Assembly: GCA_039621445.1 (NCBI GenBank)
Contig: CP154955.1
Span: forward strand, 3,578,017-3,642,016
Origin: Euglena gracilis
Taxonomy: Eukaryota; Euglenida; Euglenophyceae; Euglenales
DNA length: 64,000 nucleotides
Direction: 5' to 3'
Positions 43,747 through 56,037 of this stretch are shown here, piece by piece. A program made the translations under genes and the position numbers. Under the pieces are notes generated by a model. The model saw nothing but the letters and a program-made list of their open reading frames with translations, ran no database searches and was not told the origin of the DNA. Numbering within the stretch: position 1 is the stretch's first letter; each line of letters starts with the position of its first letter.

Positions 43747-44020
43747 TGGCCATCATGACCCATGATGCCCATCATGACCCATGATGGCCGTCATGACCCA
43801 TGATGCCCATCACGACCCATGATGGCCCTCACGACCCATGATGGCATCATGACCCATTGGCCATCATGACCCATGATGCCCATCATGCGTCATGACGGCA
43901 TGATGATGGCCATCATGACCCATGATGCGCATCATGACCCATGAGGGCCATCATGACCCATGATGGCCGTCATGACCAATGATGCCCATCATGACCCATG
44001 ATGGCTATCATGACCATCAT
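43747..44020. repeat. 19-bp repeats of a near-palindrome CATCATG-ACC-CATGATG
   Basis: About 14 units, each able to form a 7-bp stem. The spacer alternates between CC and GGC/CGT. No coding function is visible. Confidence 0.9.
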
Positions 44021-44884
44021 GAATTACAGCATCAACAATGTTTCAGTTGGCAGTTGTGTGTTTTGGAATTTGCATTTGTTTGGGGTCCGTCCCCCCAGCC
44101 CCCCAGCTTCGGGCCTAAATCCCTTACATTTTGGAATTGAGAAACGTAATAATAAAAAGAGTTAGTGGGATTTTTTCGTTTTCACACCGCCCATGCGGCG
44201 CCTGTCAGCGTTTCCCCGGAGGGTCTAGTCAGGGAGCCAGTTCATATAGGGCATCAAAAATGCTCATTTGCGCGCATATTAAGAGCTCAGCACTATTCAA
44301 AACCTGGTCTCCCCCACCCCCCCCCTTCCTATGGGTCCCCCCCACCCCACTAGTTTCGGAAGGGGGTGTCCCCCCCACCCCCCTCCCCCTCCTCTGCGGG
44401 GGCAAAAAAAAAAATCTTCCAGCGCTTCGCGCCGGCTGTGTATCTTGATGCTCAATATGAAATTTTGACAAGATGGCCAAAATTGGTCGAAAAATGACCG
44501 CAACTCGGGAGTTGCGGGGAAATCAAAATATTGCTAGATGGGGCATTTTGAGGGCTTCAATTTGGATATCCGGACATTTCCCCTCATTCCCTGCCATTTT
44601 TGAGAAATTTCAGAAAAATTGATTTTTAGACCCAAAAATGACTGAAATTTTCGGCGACCGAGGTAGCAGGGGGGGTCCCCCCACCCCCTCCCCCCTAGTT
44701 TTGAAGGGGGGGGGTCCCCCACCCCCCCTCCTCCGAGATTCCCATACAACCCTGGTGGGGCCACTCCTTTCCAACCTCTCTTTCTTAAAACAAAATCGTG
44801 GCCATCTTTTTGGCCCAATGGGGTGTGGTTTGAGTCACCAAATGCCAGCCCCCAGGATGCCACGCTCCTGAGGTGTCGTTCCCT

Positions 44885-45010
44885 TCCTTTTTCCATCACG
44901 TTCGCACAATGAACGCTGTTCTCGTCGATGCTTTAGAAGTTTTTATGGATTCCACCCCAGCCCGGTCAGGCTTCGAATGGAGAGTATGCTGCCACAATCC
45001 AACTTTTTCG
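44885..45010 (+). CDS. Trans-splice-type gene start (family 1), unit III
   Basis: CCCTTCCTTTTTCCATCACG, then TTCGCACA, then an ATG at 44909. The frame is MNAVLVDALEVFMDSTPARS, then FEWRVCCHNPTF. The acceptor AG is changed to ACG here, so this copy may be inactive. Confidence 0.4.
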
Positions 45011-45399
45011 AGTGAGCGCTTTGGCCGAGTGGCCAGGCACCCTTGGCTGTGTACCCCCCAGGTCGTCTCCAGGTGCCTTGGGGTGCCGCAGGCACCCCCC
45101 CCCCTGGGTGGGATCGGCCGTGCCTTAAAATCCAACCTGTTACCAAGAGACCAGTGTCAGGAGTGCTCGCGCTAGCCCAATCACCTGTGCAAGAGGGGGC
45201 CTGGCACACCACACATGCACAATTATGGCAGCGCATGCACGAGTACCGGGGGGAAACCTACCTGACCCCCGTCTAAAAAAAAAACTCATTAAATGCGGGA
45301 GATCTTTTTTTTGAGACTTTTTCTGGGCTCTTTGCATCGAGCACTGTTCCCAAGAGACCCCACCAACCAATGATGATAAAACGTACACAAAATGAGTAT

Positions 45400-45500
45400 T
45401 TGCGGATGCACATAAGAAAAGTTTCCGATTCAAAAAAATCAGCCTGCCTGCTGATCTCCAGAACATTGTCTGGAGGCAAATTTGGTTCAGTGTTCATTTA
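45400..45500 (-). CDS. Candidate exon (unknown protein), unit III, inverted
   Basis: On the minus strand: NLPPDNVLEISRQADFFESE, then TFLMCIRKYSFCVRF. It is a diverged relative of 26,730-26,890. A plus-strand relative without the second half is at 2,345-2,400. Confidence 0.35.
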
Positions 45501-45639
45501 CCACCCCACTTGTCACCGGAAAAGCTGGGAAGCACCAGAAAAGATGGGTAAGAACGGGGGGGGGGGGGGCTGTGTTTGCCAAAAACATGGGTAAGAACCA
45601 GGGGGGTGGTGCTTAGACAAGGGCGAAATTTTTGACTGC

Positions 45640-46000
45640 AAAAAAATTCAGCGCGAAAAAAATTAACCCCCCCACGTATAAGAAACCCCCCTCTGTAAGA
45701 AGCCCCCACCTATAAGAAACCCTTTGGGTATTTTTGCACGGATGCCCGCCTATAAGAAACTCCCAGCTTTTAGAAACCCCTGGGGAGCTTTGAACCCAAC
45801 CACCTATGAGAAACCCCCATTTTTCTTCGGTGCCGAAGGCGCCGAAAGGAAATTTTTGACTGTTTTTTTGGCCACTTTTGGCCTTTTGTCGGCTCAAATT
45901 TTTTTTCGGACATTGAAACCCACCTATAAGAAACCCCTCGGGCCATTTTTTTGGAAACCCACCTATAAGAAACGGGTTTCTTATAGGAAGGGGGGGTCGC
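45640..46000. repeat. Irregular CCTATAAGAAACCCC repeats
   Basis: The word CCACCTATAAGAAACC(C/G) recurs about nine times, at spacings of roughly 20-70 bases, around a GGTGCCGAAGGCGCCG hairpin (45,829-45,845). Confidence 0.7.
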
Positions 46001-46469
46001 TGAGCTCTTATCCTTTTAGGGTAAGAGCGCTTACTCTTCGCTTACCCCTGGGAAAAAGGGGGGGTCGAACCCCCCTCCCCGCCCCTGAACCCCCCGGGTC
46101 AGGGCCACCTCGGGAACCGGCGGATTATCACCATGACCCCGGCCCCGTTCCCAGAATTTTTTTTTTCAGTTGCGAGCGACTGGATTCCTAGTTTCCGAAT
46201 CATCGTGGGTTGACCCCCAACTCCCCCCAGGCCCGAGTTATTCACGCGCGAATGGGTTCAAACTGGGTAGGATTGGCCCGTCCCCCTGGATAAACCCAGC
46301 CCCCCCCCTTTGAACTCTGCCATTTCGGGCCCAAAAAATCAATGTTTTCAAAATATCTCGAAAATGATGCAAAATCAAAGGAAATGCCCGCAGACCTAAA
46401 TTGAAGCCCTTGAAATGCCCCATCTACCGGTATTTTGATTTCCCCGCAACTTCCTACCTAGTGCGAGAC

Positions 46470-47120
46470 ACGGCCGTTTTTCGGCCAATCTGGGACATTT
46501 TGTACACTTTTTCTACTGTCAGACTTTGCCGTTCTCGGACAAAGTCAAAAGTCGAAGAAAATCCAAAAAGAATCGAAATTTTTTTTGCCCGAAACGATGT
46601 TTTTGGGCCTCCTGGACCCGGAAAAAAGTGTTTGCAAGCCGGAAACAAGCGTTTTTTGACCCCCCGGCCCCTCGTTTTGGGCCCGAAACCAATGGACTTT
46701 GGGTCAATTTGGGGTCAAAAAAGTCGGGAAAAAAATCGAAAAAAATCTTTTTTTTTTGCCCAAACCATGTTCTTTGGCCTCCCGGACCCGGAAAAACTGT
46801 TTCTGGGCCGAAAATGAGCGTTTTTCGACGCGCCAGCCCCCCGTTTTGGGTCGCCAACCCATTGACTTTGGGTCAAAGCCGGGTCAAAGAAGTCGAAAAA
46901 AAAATTGGAAAAAATTTTTTGACCGAAAGGATGTTTTTCGGCTGCCCGGACCTGGAAAAACTTTTTTTTTTGAGCCGAAAATGAGTGTTTTTCGACTCGC
47001 CAGCGCCCCGTTTTTGGCCTGAAACTCATGGAATTCGGGCCAAAAAAACGGGTCAAAAAATCGAAAATAATTCAATAAAACGGGTGTGGAGTGCATGGGG
47101 GGGGGTTATCATTTCATAGA
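46470..47120. repeat. Three diverged tandem copies of a roughly 160-bp unit
   Basis: Segments beginning GTTTTT(G)GGCCTCC(C/T)GGACC(C/T)GGAAAAA recur near 46,600, 46,765 and 46,930, each followed by GAGCGTTTTT(T/C)GAC. Both strands are open over long stretches, but the frames are not conserved between the units. Confidence 0.65.
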
Positions 47121-47221
47121 AATTACCGTAAAAACACTGAAAGTCACCGTAAATTGCAAGAGTGTAATTTGTAACTTATGAATTACGCCAAATTTGCAAT
47201 GCTAATCCAGGGGGGGGGAAA

Positions 47222-47690
47222 TGCGTTTCGCATTTTTTTCGCATTTTTGCGCATTTTTTGCGCATTTTTTGCGCATTTTTTTCAAATTTTCCAAAAATGC
47301 GCATTTTTGCGCATTTTTTCGCATTTTTTGCGCATTTTTCGTTTTTTTCAGCACATTTTTTTGCTTTTTGGCACATTTTTTCGTGATTTCCAAAATTTTC
47401 GCATTTTTTGACCATTTTTGCAATTTTTTTGCAAAAATTTGAAATTTTTGACTTTTTTTGAAACATACATTTTCCTCGTTATTCTACATAATTTCTTCAA
47501 AATTGGTGCCATTTTTGCATGTTTTTGGGTAATTTTTGCATTTTTGTGATTTTTGCGCATTTTTTCTCGGATTTTGCACATTTTTGCGCATTTTTTCGAA
47601 AAATGCGCATTTTTTGCGCAATTTTTTTTGCGCATTTTTGCGCATTTTTTTCCGAGGCCGGGCGAGCGCATTTCCCCCCCCCCTGGCTAA
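47222..47690. repeat. Short tandem repeats of GCGCATTTTT
   Basis: About 10-11-base units of TTTTTTGCGCA with variants TTCGCA and TTGGCAC. They are translated as Phe/His/Ala or Lys/Cys/Asn repeats only. Confidence 0.9.
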
Positions 47691-48229
47691 TCTTTTCAGC
47701 CTTCAATTACGTGCATGTCTCATTAAGAGCTCAGCATTATTCAAAATCTGGTCTAACTTATTTTGGTGGCCCACTGTTGCACTTGCAGGCATTTGGATGA
47801 AAAAACACAATATCTCACCGAACCAGGCATCAAAAAAAATATCCAAAATTTCGAAATTGTTGAAAAAATTGTTGAGAAATTGTTGAGAAATTTGTCGAGA
47901 AATTGTTGAGAAACACACAGACAAAGAAATAAACCTCTTTCAGAAGATGACATTTAAAAAGATGGGTAAGAACCAGGGGGGGGTGCTTAGACAAGGGCAC
48001 TGGTGTAAGGGGTACCTGGCCACTCACCACACAGCAAGCTGGGCCAGAAGCGAAGTTACCGCCGGCCATAATCAGAAAGAAGCCTTAGTGCAATTGGGCA
48101 TGTTTTGGCCCGCAGACAGGCAGGTACTGACCGGGGGGGGGATTCGACCTGCCTGGAACTTTCGAGGCACTCCAAGCCCCCTCCCCCTACTCCAGCGCAC
48201 CCCTCCCCCGGAGAATTGGTCAATTCCGC

Positions 48230-48660
48230 TGGCTTAGCAATCGAGCAGGACAGAGAACCCACCTGGCTGACAGAGATGCTTCAAGCAGCATTCATCATCT
48301 TGCGCCAAGGCATATTGACCTCAATAATTGTCTTTCTTGATGTCTTGGACTCTGTATTTGCTGACCTGCCTATATCCTCCATACCTGTTGATTTGTGGTC
48401 TGACAATTTTTTTTTCAACGTTTACCAATTGAAAGTGTATTTGGGTGTGCGAAGAACTCACGTTATTCCCAGGGATCGGCCATCTGGAAGTCATATTTAT
48501 TTTTTTTCTTTTTGTGGTTCTACCAAAGCCTGCCTCTCGAAATTTATCGCAGCTGGGGGAGAGAATTCCACGGCAGCGTTTGAAGGCGGCCGGGCATAAG
48601 TCGCTATTGAAGGCGACGGTGCTTCTACAATTCAAAAAGTTGTACATGTCCACGTGTTTT
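48230..48660 (+). other. Candidate coding fragment(s), unknown
   Basis: The open frame contains TWLTEMLQAAFIILRQGILT, then IIVFLDVLDSVFADLPISSI. From 48,525 it runs into a frameshifted relative of the exon at 5,555 and 27,115. The first part has no second copy in the window. Confidence 0.3.
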
Positions 48661-50700
48661 TATTTTTATGCATTTTAGTACCATATCGTATTGACCTCCA
48701 GCGCAATTCAAAAATTGACCTTGGCATTAAAATGCGATTTTATGCATTGCCCATCAAAACTCACAACTTGCAAACTTGGCCCCAAGGTTGGTTTCCGGCC
48801 TTAATTCAATTGTGGCCTGAACCACAATTGAATTAAGTGGGGCGGTGCTCATATTTTTTTTGTTTCAAAATCATTTTTCATAATGCAACAACTCATCCAG
48901 TTGATTTATTGCCACCGCTATTTTTAAGCGACTTCCCACTTCTACCCCGGTTGTTTACTTCAGGCTTCCAAAATGAACCAAATTGGGAATATGAAAGTTG
49001 GAGGAAAGATACAGTTCCAGCCTGCCTTTGAAAAGGGGGGGGGTGGTAGCGGGGCAGTCAAACTCCATAACTGAAAATACCAGCGCATTGTTGTCAGAGC
49101 CATATGCCCCCCCCCCTTTGTCTTTGACACGGCTGGTCCATGACCCCCCTCCCCCCCAGCAGTGCACATGACGCAGCGTGTCCATGACACCCCCCCCATA
49201 TCAACCGCACTTTGCTTGTACTTTTGGCGTGTCAAGGACAAGTGGGGGTGGAATGTGCCCCCCTGGCACCAACAAATCTTAAGTCATTGTGACGTTTGCA
49301 CTCCCTGACCCGTCATCGCCTCGCGGAGCGCCTTCCCTTCCCCACAGTTTGTGCAGGCGTTCCCCAACGTCGTCACAGTCGTTCCCAGGCTCTTTGGCTT
49401 CGCGCAACTGACTGTACCCTGCTTGAGCACAATGCTGAGTCTCTGACATCAGAGTGGACGTCCATTGCTCCTTGCCCCTGGGCCTTCTTTGGATATGAAG
49501 TTTTTCGGGGGGGCTTTGTGTCTTAAAAAACAACTGTTTGTTTGGGAGGGGGTTTGTTGTGGTTTTTTTTTAGGGCATGTTGTTTTATTTTCATTCAGTC
49601 TCATTTTGATTCTATCGGAAGTTGCTTGCCTGAAATCCCTGGAAGGTGTCTGTGCATGCTGGTATATGTGTTTGCACACGTGTGTTGTGTGTGTTGCTGC
49701 TCGTCTGCCCCCCCCCCCCCCAAGACCCCTGCGTGGTTGTCACCTGTGCTTTGACCGTGGCATGTGCTGTGGTGTGTGTGTGTGTGTGTGTGTTTGGGAT
49801 CTGGGGTGGTATTTGAGGAAATTGACCTTCCACTGTCTTTCGTGCCCCGAGCCTGCTCCCATCAAACACCCGTGGCATCTGGCTGGAGTTCCCCAGCCTC
49901 TGCAGCCCACAGACCCTGTGCTAGCCTTTCACACAGGGAGGTTCTTGCATCAAACTGAACCAACCAGCAACGTTTCCAGATGGAACTCCTGTCAAGGACA
50001 ATAAGTCATGATATCCAACAACTGCAAAACCACAAATTTAGAAACCACACCTTTCCCTGGTGATTGATTCTCTCAGCTCCTATGATAGAATTCTGCACCT
50101 CCCCAAAGTGTTTCTTGACTTGGCAGCCGAACACAGAACACAAAATGTCCCAGAGTCATATGTGCTTTCCATCACACAATTTTTGAAATACCATCTTCTG
50201 CCCAAAACCGGGGCTGCTGAAAATCATGTATGGTGAAACGCAGTGAGTGACGGTAATTCATGGGTCAAAGATAATCTGTCTCGTCTGTCGCGATGCATAA
50301 AGCCCCCTTTCGGAGCCTTTTGAAATACTGCCTGGGAATTGAAATTATCTGTGTTTGGGTGGGTTTACCTTTTGTCCGGATCACATCCATTTTTTTCCAC
50401 CCCAAACCTTCTTTGACAATCTCCTCCACCGTCCATCAGCCACTTCCCAACAGCTTGCCGCAATGGCACATCCCCGTATGGGCGGCCGAAGAGGGGGGGG
50501 ATCCAGTATTAGATTGGGCCTGGCCAACAATATTTCCTGAAAATGGTTGTATTTGGCTCTTTAGGTGTGATAGCACCACACATATGGAGCTAAGGTTGGG
50601 TTAACGTCAGGAATAGGTTAGGGCCATGAAGGAGATCTGGGAGGGCTGGCGGGTAGGGGTGGGTGGCTCGAACAGGTAGAAATCACGTAGTTTTTTTTTT
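48661..50700. other. No confident gene
   Basis: Mixed-composition sequence. A 103-codon plus frame (50,293-50,604) and a 179-codon plus frame (49,465-50,004) lack recognisable domains and second copies. A perfect inverted repeat CCACAATTGAATTAAG lies near 48,800-48,838, and a (TG)n run near 49,770. Confidence 0.4.
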
Positions 50701-50996
50701 TTTGAAAAAATATGGTTCCAACCAAGCTATTGTTTGAGGGTTTGCAGTGCCAATTGGGGGGGGGGGGGCTCGACAGCTAACTTGGCCAGTGGAAATCGTA
50801 GTGGACCCACCCACCCTGGACAAAGTGAGCGTGGTTTTGCGGAGGGGATGGGAGGGGGTCAGACCCCCCGAAAAAATTTGGTATATATTTGGAAATGATG
50901 AAAAATTTGGTGTATGTGTGCAAAAACTCGATTTTTTGGGCCTTTTTCAGGGCCCCGCTTTGCGCTGAAAATTTTTGCATAGGAGGAGGGTGGGGG

Positions 50997-51399
50997 CAGG
51001 GTTCGATATAAGGAGGGCGTACATGGTTTAGGTGGGGGGGGTGTCCCCCCCCCCCCCCCCCCCTCCTGGCCCGCAGGGGGGGGGTCCGGACCACCCCCCC
51101 CCACCTGCAAGGGGGGTCCGGACCGACCCTCGGGGGCAAAAATTGACCCCCCCCAAAAAGGGTCAATTTTTTCCTCCGGCGCTTTGCGCCGAAAATTTTT
51201 TGCATTTTTGGCACATTTTTGCCCAAAAAGTGCCCAAAATGGCACTTTTGGTCGTTTTGGGGGGTCAAAAATTTTCGGCCACCCTGACCGCGCACCTGTT
51301 TAGGTGGGGGGGGGTGTCCCCCCCCACCCCCCCCCCCTCCTGGCCCGCAGGGGGGGGTCCGGACCACCCCCCCCCCACCTGTCTTTATATCGAACCCTG
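50997..51399. mobile_element. Family B CAGGG element, perfect 8-bp TSD (B3)
   Basis: CAGGGTTCGATATAAGGAGG at the left, CTTTATATCGAACCCTG at the right. The target duplication GGTGGGGG is perfect (50,989-50,996 and 51,400-51,407), though G-rich. Its internal sequence is very close to B1, including GGCGC-TTT-GCGCC at 51,178. Confidence 0.9.
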
Positions 51400-51409
51400 G
51401 GTGGGGGTG

Positions 51410-52360
51410 GTCCAGACCCCCCCCGGGGGGGTCTGGACACCCCCCGCCCTCCTCCTTGCTCACTTAATACCCTGCTGGGGGTGAGAAGTCTGCTAGCAGG
51501 GCTTGCCAGTAGATATTTCTGGACTGCTTAAAAATGCCCATTTTTTTGGTATTTTATTTTGGAACAAAATCACGCAAAAAATAACCTGATCCAAAGTCCC
51601 ATTTTTCACCTTGGTGTGCAGCACCGGAGGACAGTTTTTTTCCGAGTCAGGGACTCCGGACCCACCTAGGGGCCCCTTCAGAATTTTTTTAAACTCCCTT
51701 TGAACCCATAAGCACTGCAAACACTGAAAAGAAATAGAAACGGTATCAGAAAGGCACCCTGCAAAACACATGTGAGCAACACCTTCCCAAAAACGTTTTG
51801 ACATATGTCTGCAATGGTCTTTTATTCCCCATCCCCCCTTTCCCTTGTGCAGTGTGTTGCCATCATTCCGGATACTGTATTCTTGTGTAGCCAATGTGAA
51901 TGCATTGTATGCGTGGAAGTCGGTCTCTTTGAGGCTTCTGGACCATACGAAGAGTGTGTCGTTGAGTTGAGGTGAGCCTGGGGCTGAGTTGTACTGGGAC
52001 ACGTTGCCGCCGGGCTTGCCTTGGTCCCTCTCTGTGCAATTTTTGTTTAACCAGCGCTGAATGAGAACACGCACTTAGCTTTTTAGCCAAGTGCAGCAGT
52101 CCCAAGCAAGGCGACCAGCCAACTCTTGACCTCCTTGTTCCATAGCCCGGCTGGAGCGGACTGAGTGCGGGTTCCAATTCTGGCACCCTTTTGAAGCCGA
52201 AACAGGCGAAAAAAACCTGTGAAGCAAGTGGCCGCAATGATAACAGGTGTGACCCAGGGCGGTCCATAAGGGACGGGATTTTTTTTTTAGTTAAGGACCG
52301 CCCCTTAAAGACCCCCCCAGGGCAATTTTGGACCCGAAAAAATTTGCAGGCACTCATAGG
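51410..52360. other. No gene recognised
   Basis: A short poly-C/G part is followed by ordinary sequence with a 193-codon minus frame (51,493-52,074). That frame has no domain I recognise and no paralogue in the window. Confidence 0.35.
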
Positions 52361-52433
52361 TAAAATGGCCTAAAATGCCTAAAATGGCCTAAAAATAGCC
52401 TTAAATGGCCTAAAATGGCCTAAAATGGAGAAA
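52361..52433. repeat. 10-bp tandem repeat TGGCCTAAAA
   Basis: Seven copies with the same right-hand sequence as 12,226-12,340: GGGGCTTGACCATAGGTGCT, then TGCC. Confidence 0.88.
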
Positions 52434-52689
52434 TTTTGGGGCTTGACCATAGGTGCTTGCCAAGGTTGACTGCTTGTTTTTTTTGAAACAAAAAACATGT
52501 TTTTTTTAAAAAAAACCAGAACAAAAAAAAAACGTCTGGAAAAACTAAAAAGCGTCACTTTTTGATGACCAAAAAATGTTTTTAGAACTTTTTCCTCAAA
52601 AAAATGGCCATTTCGCAAGGAAAACTCCCTCAAAACCCCATTTTTTCACACCTTTCAAAAAATCAACATTTTCTCAAAATTTTGATTTC

Positions 52690-53230
52690 GAGAGGTTTTC
52701 GAAGCAAAAAAATGCCATTGAAAATCCAAAAAATTCGACAGAGAAAAAATGTCAGTAAAATTTGACTGTGCCAAAATTTGGTACATTTTTTTGACCTTTG
52801 TTATTTTCCACCCCTCTCCTAAAACTACCAAATTTAACCCTGAAATCTTTGAGTTTTTTTGTGTGAAAAAAATATGGTTTTCCATCAAAAAATCACCAAT
52901 TTTTTCGGCTTTCAATTTTGTCGGTTCTAATTTTTTCTAGCCCCAATCCCCCCGCCCCGGTATTTTGGGTTCATTTTTCAAAAGTTTTTCAATTTTTTTT
53001 TAGCCCAAAAAGCAAAAAAATGCCACTAAAAATCAAAAAAAAAAATTCCAAGGGCTAAAATGTCAGTAAAATTTGAATGTTCCAAAATTTGGTCCCATTT
53101 TTTTCACCTGCATTTTTTGACCCCCTCCTAAAAACTAACAATTTTCAACCGTAAAAAATTTTGGAGATTTTTTTTGGGAAAAAATGTGGTTTTCCATCAA
53201 AAAAAACCATGTATTTTGGGTTCATTTTTC
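52690..53230. repeat. Two diverged tandem copies of an AT-rich 300-bp unit
   Basis: AAAATGTCAGTAAAATTTGA occurs at about 52,745 and 53,058, with matching surroundings (CCAAAATTTGGT; GTTTTCCATCAAAAAA). No gene is visible. Confidence 0.75.
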
Positions 53231-53540
53231 AAAAGGGTGCCCGCACCCCCGTAAATTGCATTTTGCGAAGTCTTTGCCAAAAGTCACATTTTGGGTCAAT
53301 GCTTTTTCGGAAAAAGTTTCAGCACGGTGCTTTGTGGGCCAAAATTCTGCCACAAGTGGCAACAAGTGGCACAAGGCACAAGTTGCTTGTGCCATTTGTT
53401 TAGGTGGAGATGGGGTTAGTTACAACACAACTCCATAGTTATTTATGCTATTGAAAAGACGCTCCACCTGTGGTACAACTGAAAATTTGCATTGCATTAT
53501 ATGGCCCCATGAACACAGGGATTTTCAAGTTAGCAGACAA

Positions 53541-53627
53541 CACCCTGACCCTAACCGTAGCCCTTACCCTTACCCTAACCCTATCCTGAACCATGACCCT
53601 AACCCCTAAACCCTAAACCCTAACGAG
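53541..53627. repeat. Degenerate interstitial telomere-like repeat
   Basis: CCCTAACC, CCCTTACC, CCCTAACCC and CCTAAACCCTAAACCCTAAC occur in one short run. Unique-looking sequence lies on both sides, so it is not a chromosome end. Confidence 0.8.
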
Positions 53628-54434
53628 AGTAGCCCTGCCATACTCCGCATTTCTCATGGGCACTTTCAGTGGGGAGGAAAAAAACACAGGTGGATGGGGG
53701 AGACCGGTCCATCTTCTTAAACGCAGGGGGTCCGAACCCCCCCCCCCCCGCCGTTTAACTACTGCCCCCTACAGGGGGGGGCCAGCAGTCAAAGACCGCC
53801 AGATCATCATCCCATGCTGAAGTTTGATGCCAACCAACCTGCGAGGGTGTAGTAGGACTCCAGGGTGCCCACATCGAACCGACCTCCCGTCGCATGTGGC
53901 CAAGTTTGCCGAGTGGCATGTGGTGTAAGTTTGCCGAGTTTCTAAATTCTCTTCCCATCCTGAGGCCCAATGTCCCTGACGGGTTTAAAATTCAGCGAAC
54001 TCTGTTCAAAATTCCAAGAAGCTGCATACCATACCCGCCTTCACAGCCGCCTCTTTGCGGATGGTGCCTTGTTCACAGCCCTGCAGGAACACGCGCATGT
54101 GGTTTTCTGCCTGCATAACAGAGTGGAAACGGCCTGACCAAGAGAACCCAGATGACATCTCCAACCGCCCCCTTCCCCCAAGTGAATTGTTTCAGTGAAG
54201 GTGTATTTCTTCCTATGGCAACAAGATTGTGGTTGTTTCGGTCTTTGAATGGAAGTGGGAGGCAGGAGCCTACCTCCCACTTCCATTCGTCCTCCACAAA
54301 CACCAAATTTTCCTTTCTTGGCAGTTTTGGCCCGGAACTCACTCATTTGGACCCCGTTTCCCCTCAAATTTGAGTGAGCAGTCAGCACCTGTTGTTCTCC
54401 CCACCCCATTTGATCGTGACCCAGGCCGCGTCAG

Positions 54435-54570
54435 GCTGTGATGAGCACCTCTGGACGACGTGCGGTGAAGAGCAGAGCGACACCACCGAGTGGTGGTGTG
54501 TCGACTGCACCGCCAGAGCGAATCGGCGATTGGTTTTTGGAGCGCTTGAAGGTCCTCACTCCCCCCCCCC
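54435..54570 (+). CDS. Candidate gene start, first exon (family 2), unit III
   Basis: The ATG at 54441 follows CGCGTCAG-GCTGTG. The frame is MSTSGRRAVKSRATPPSGGV, then STAPPERIGDWFLERLKVL. It is the most divergent copy that still keeps the frame, with silent changes in the first ten codons. Confidence 0.4.
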
Positions 54571-55880
54571 CCGAGCAACGGTTCGGTGTCTGCAACGACC
54601 CTGGTCCAATGTTTGGCAAAGGTCTCCGCTTTCCAGCAATACCTCTCCCTTTGCCTTTTTGCCTCCGTATTTTTGTACCATTTTCACCGAGACCGCCAAT
54701 TCCAGCTCCAATTTATAACTCAGCCATCCCCCCCCCAGCCCCAATCCCTCCCGTGTTGGCGTTAATTGTTAAGGATAAACTGCATTAGCTACTTTCACTA
54801 CAAATACAGAAATTGTACCCCCATGCCCAATGAACACCCCCTGTTCGGACGGTCTAGAATGTCACCTTAGTGTTCTTAGTAGTTAGGCTTGGGGGGGGAG
54901 TTATGAAAGTTTAAAAGATTTTGCATTTTGAACGAAACATGCAAGGAGAAATAAAGCAGGAAAGAAGAAATAAACATTTTTAGGTCAGTGGGTACAGGGG
55001 TTTTCTTAAGGACCCCTAAACCCCTTTTTTCCACCTCTTAGCCGTGTTGCGGACCCCCCTCCCTGGGGGTCCCATGAAATAAATTTCGGGCCAGCCCAGC
55101 AAAGCTGGGCTGGACCAAATAAAAAATTTTGGTGCAAATTGGTGCAAACTGCCAATTTTTTAAAAAGGGGGGGTGTCAAAATAAAAATAGCCTTTTTGGA
55201 TATTTCCCCCCTAATTTTGGCTGAAGAAGGCCAATCCAACGGTATTTTGATTTTTTGGGCTTTTTTTTCTTATGCTTCCCGGGTCCTGCCAGCACCTTTT
55301 TCCAGTCCCCCCCCCCCCCCCCCCCGGATCCTTAAGAAACCCCCTGCCCCCTTGAGAAGTTTGAGAGAAGACCACTGCCCCCACCCCCAACCCCTGACAA
55401 CAGATTTTGTCAGTCGTTGGACAAAGGGAGGGTTGTCGTTTGGCATTGCCAGCTACGTCCACAAAAATATTGGTCATTTGGGGGGGGGGGGGCGGTGGGT
55501 TGTCTGGAACCTTTTAAGTCGGTGCAGATGTACCCCCACTCAGCAGAGGTACAGATCCTTGTTGCAAAGTGCCAAAATTTTTCCAACCTAAAGTGACACC
55601 CAAAGGTGTCCCCCCCAAGAGGTCCTAAGAAATTGTCTGTTGGTTTATCCCAACATCGCAATCCACCACTCTCTCCAAGGGTTCCCCAACCGTCTGCAAC
55701 CCTGGAGGTGTGCGCAAATTGGAACAACAACCCGGTGGCCAGGCGGTGCCTGTATCCCTTTGGCGCAGCAAGCAACGGACGCTGACAAACTGACGATTAC
55801 TACCCTCTGTGGATGCTGGGTCTGCGGTTGGGCCTCATTTTTTTTTCAGTTCTGGGAATCTGCAAAATCAAAGCATTGTG
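54571..55880. other. No gene recognised
   Basis: Poly-C/G tracts near 54,560 and 55,300-55,325, AT-rich spacers, and small frames only. Confidence 0.45.
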
Positions 55881-55883
55881 TAC

Positions 55884-56025
55884 AGTTTTTTTTTTGCGAG
55901 AAATATCCCATCTATGAATAGCAGGTATTTTTGGGCATGGGCAGACTCCAAAGCTCTTTGGAGTCTGCCCATGCCCAAAAATACCTGTTATTCATAGATG
56001 GGATATTTCGCGCAAAAAAAACTGG
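55884..56025. repeat. 70-bp-arm palindrome with 2-base loop
   Basis: The arms 55,884-55,953 and 55,956-56,025 are almost perfectly complementary (key words CCCATCTATGAATA and GGGCATGGGCAGACTCC). Differences are limited to the outermost T/A run and one or two bases. Confidence 0.92.
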
Positions 56026-56037
56026 GGGGGATAAGCC

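Noticed and set aside
43747-44020. CRISPR array
   Set aside because: The repeats are only 19 bp, directly adjacent with no unique spacers, and the genome is eukaryotic.
53541-53627. A chromosome end
   Set aside because: The tract is short and degenerate, and complex sequence continues for 10 kb beyond it.
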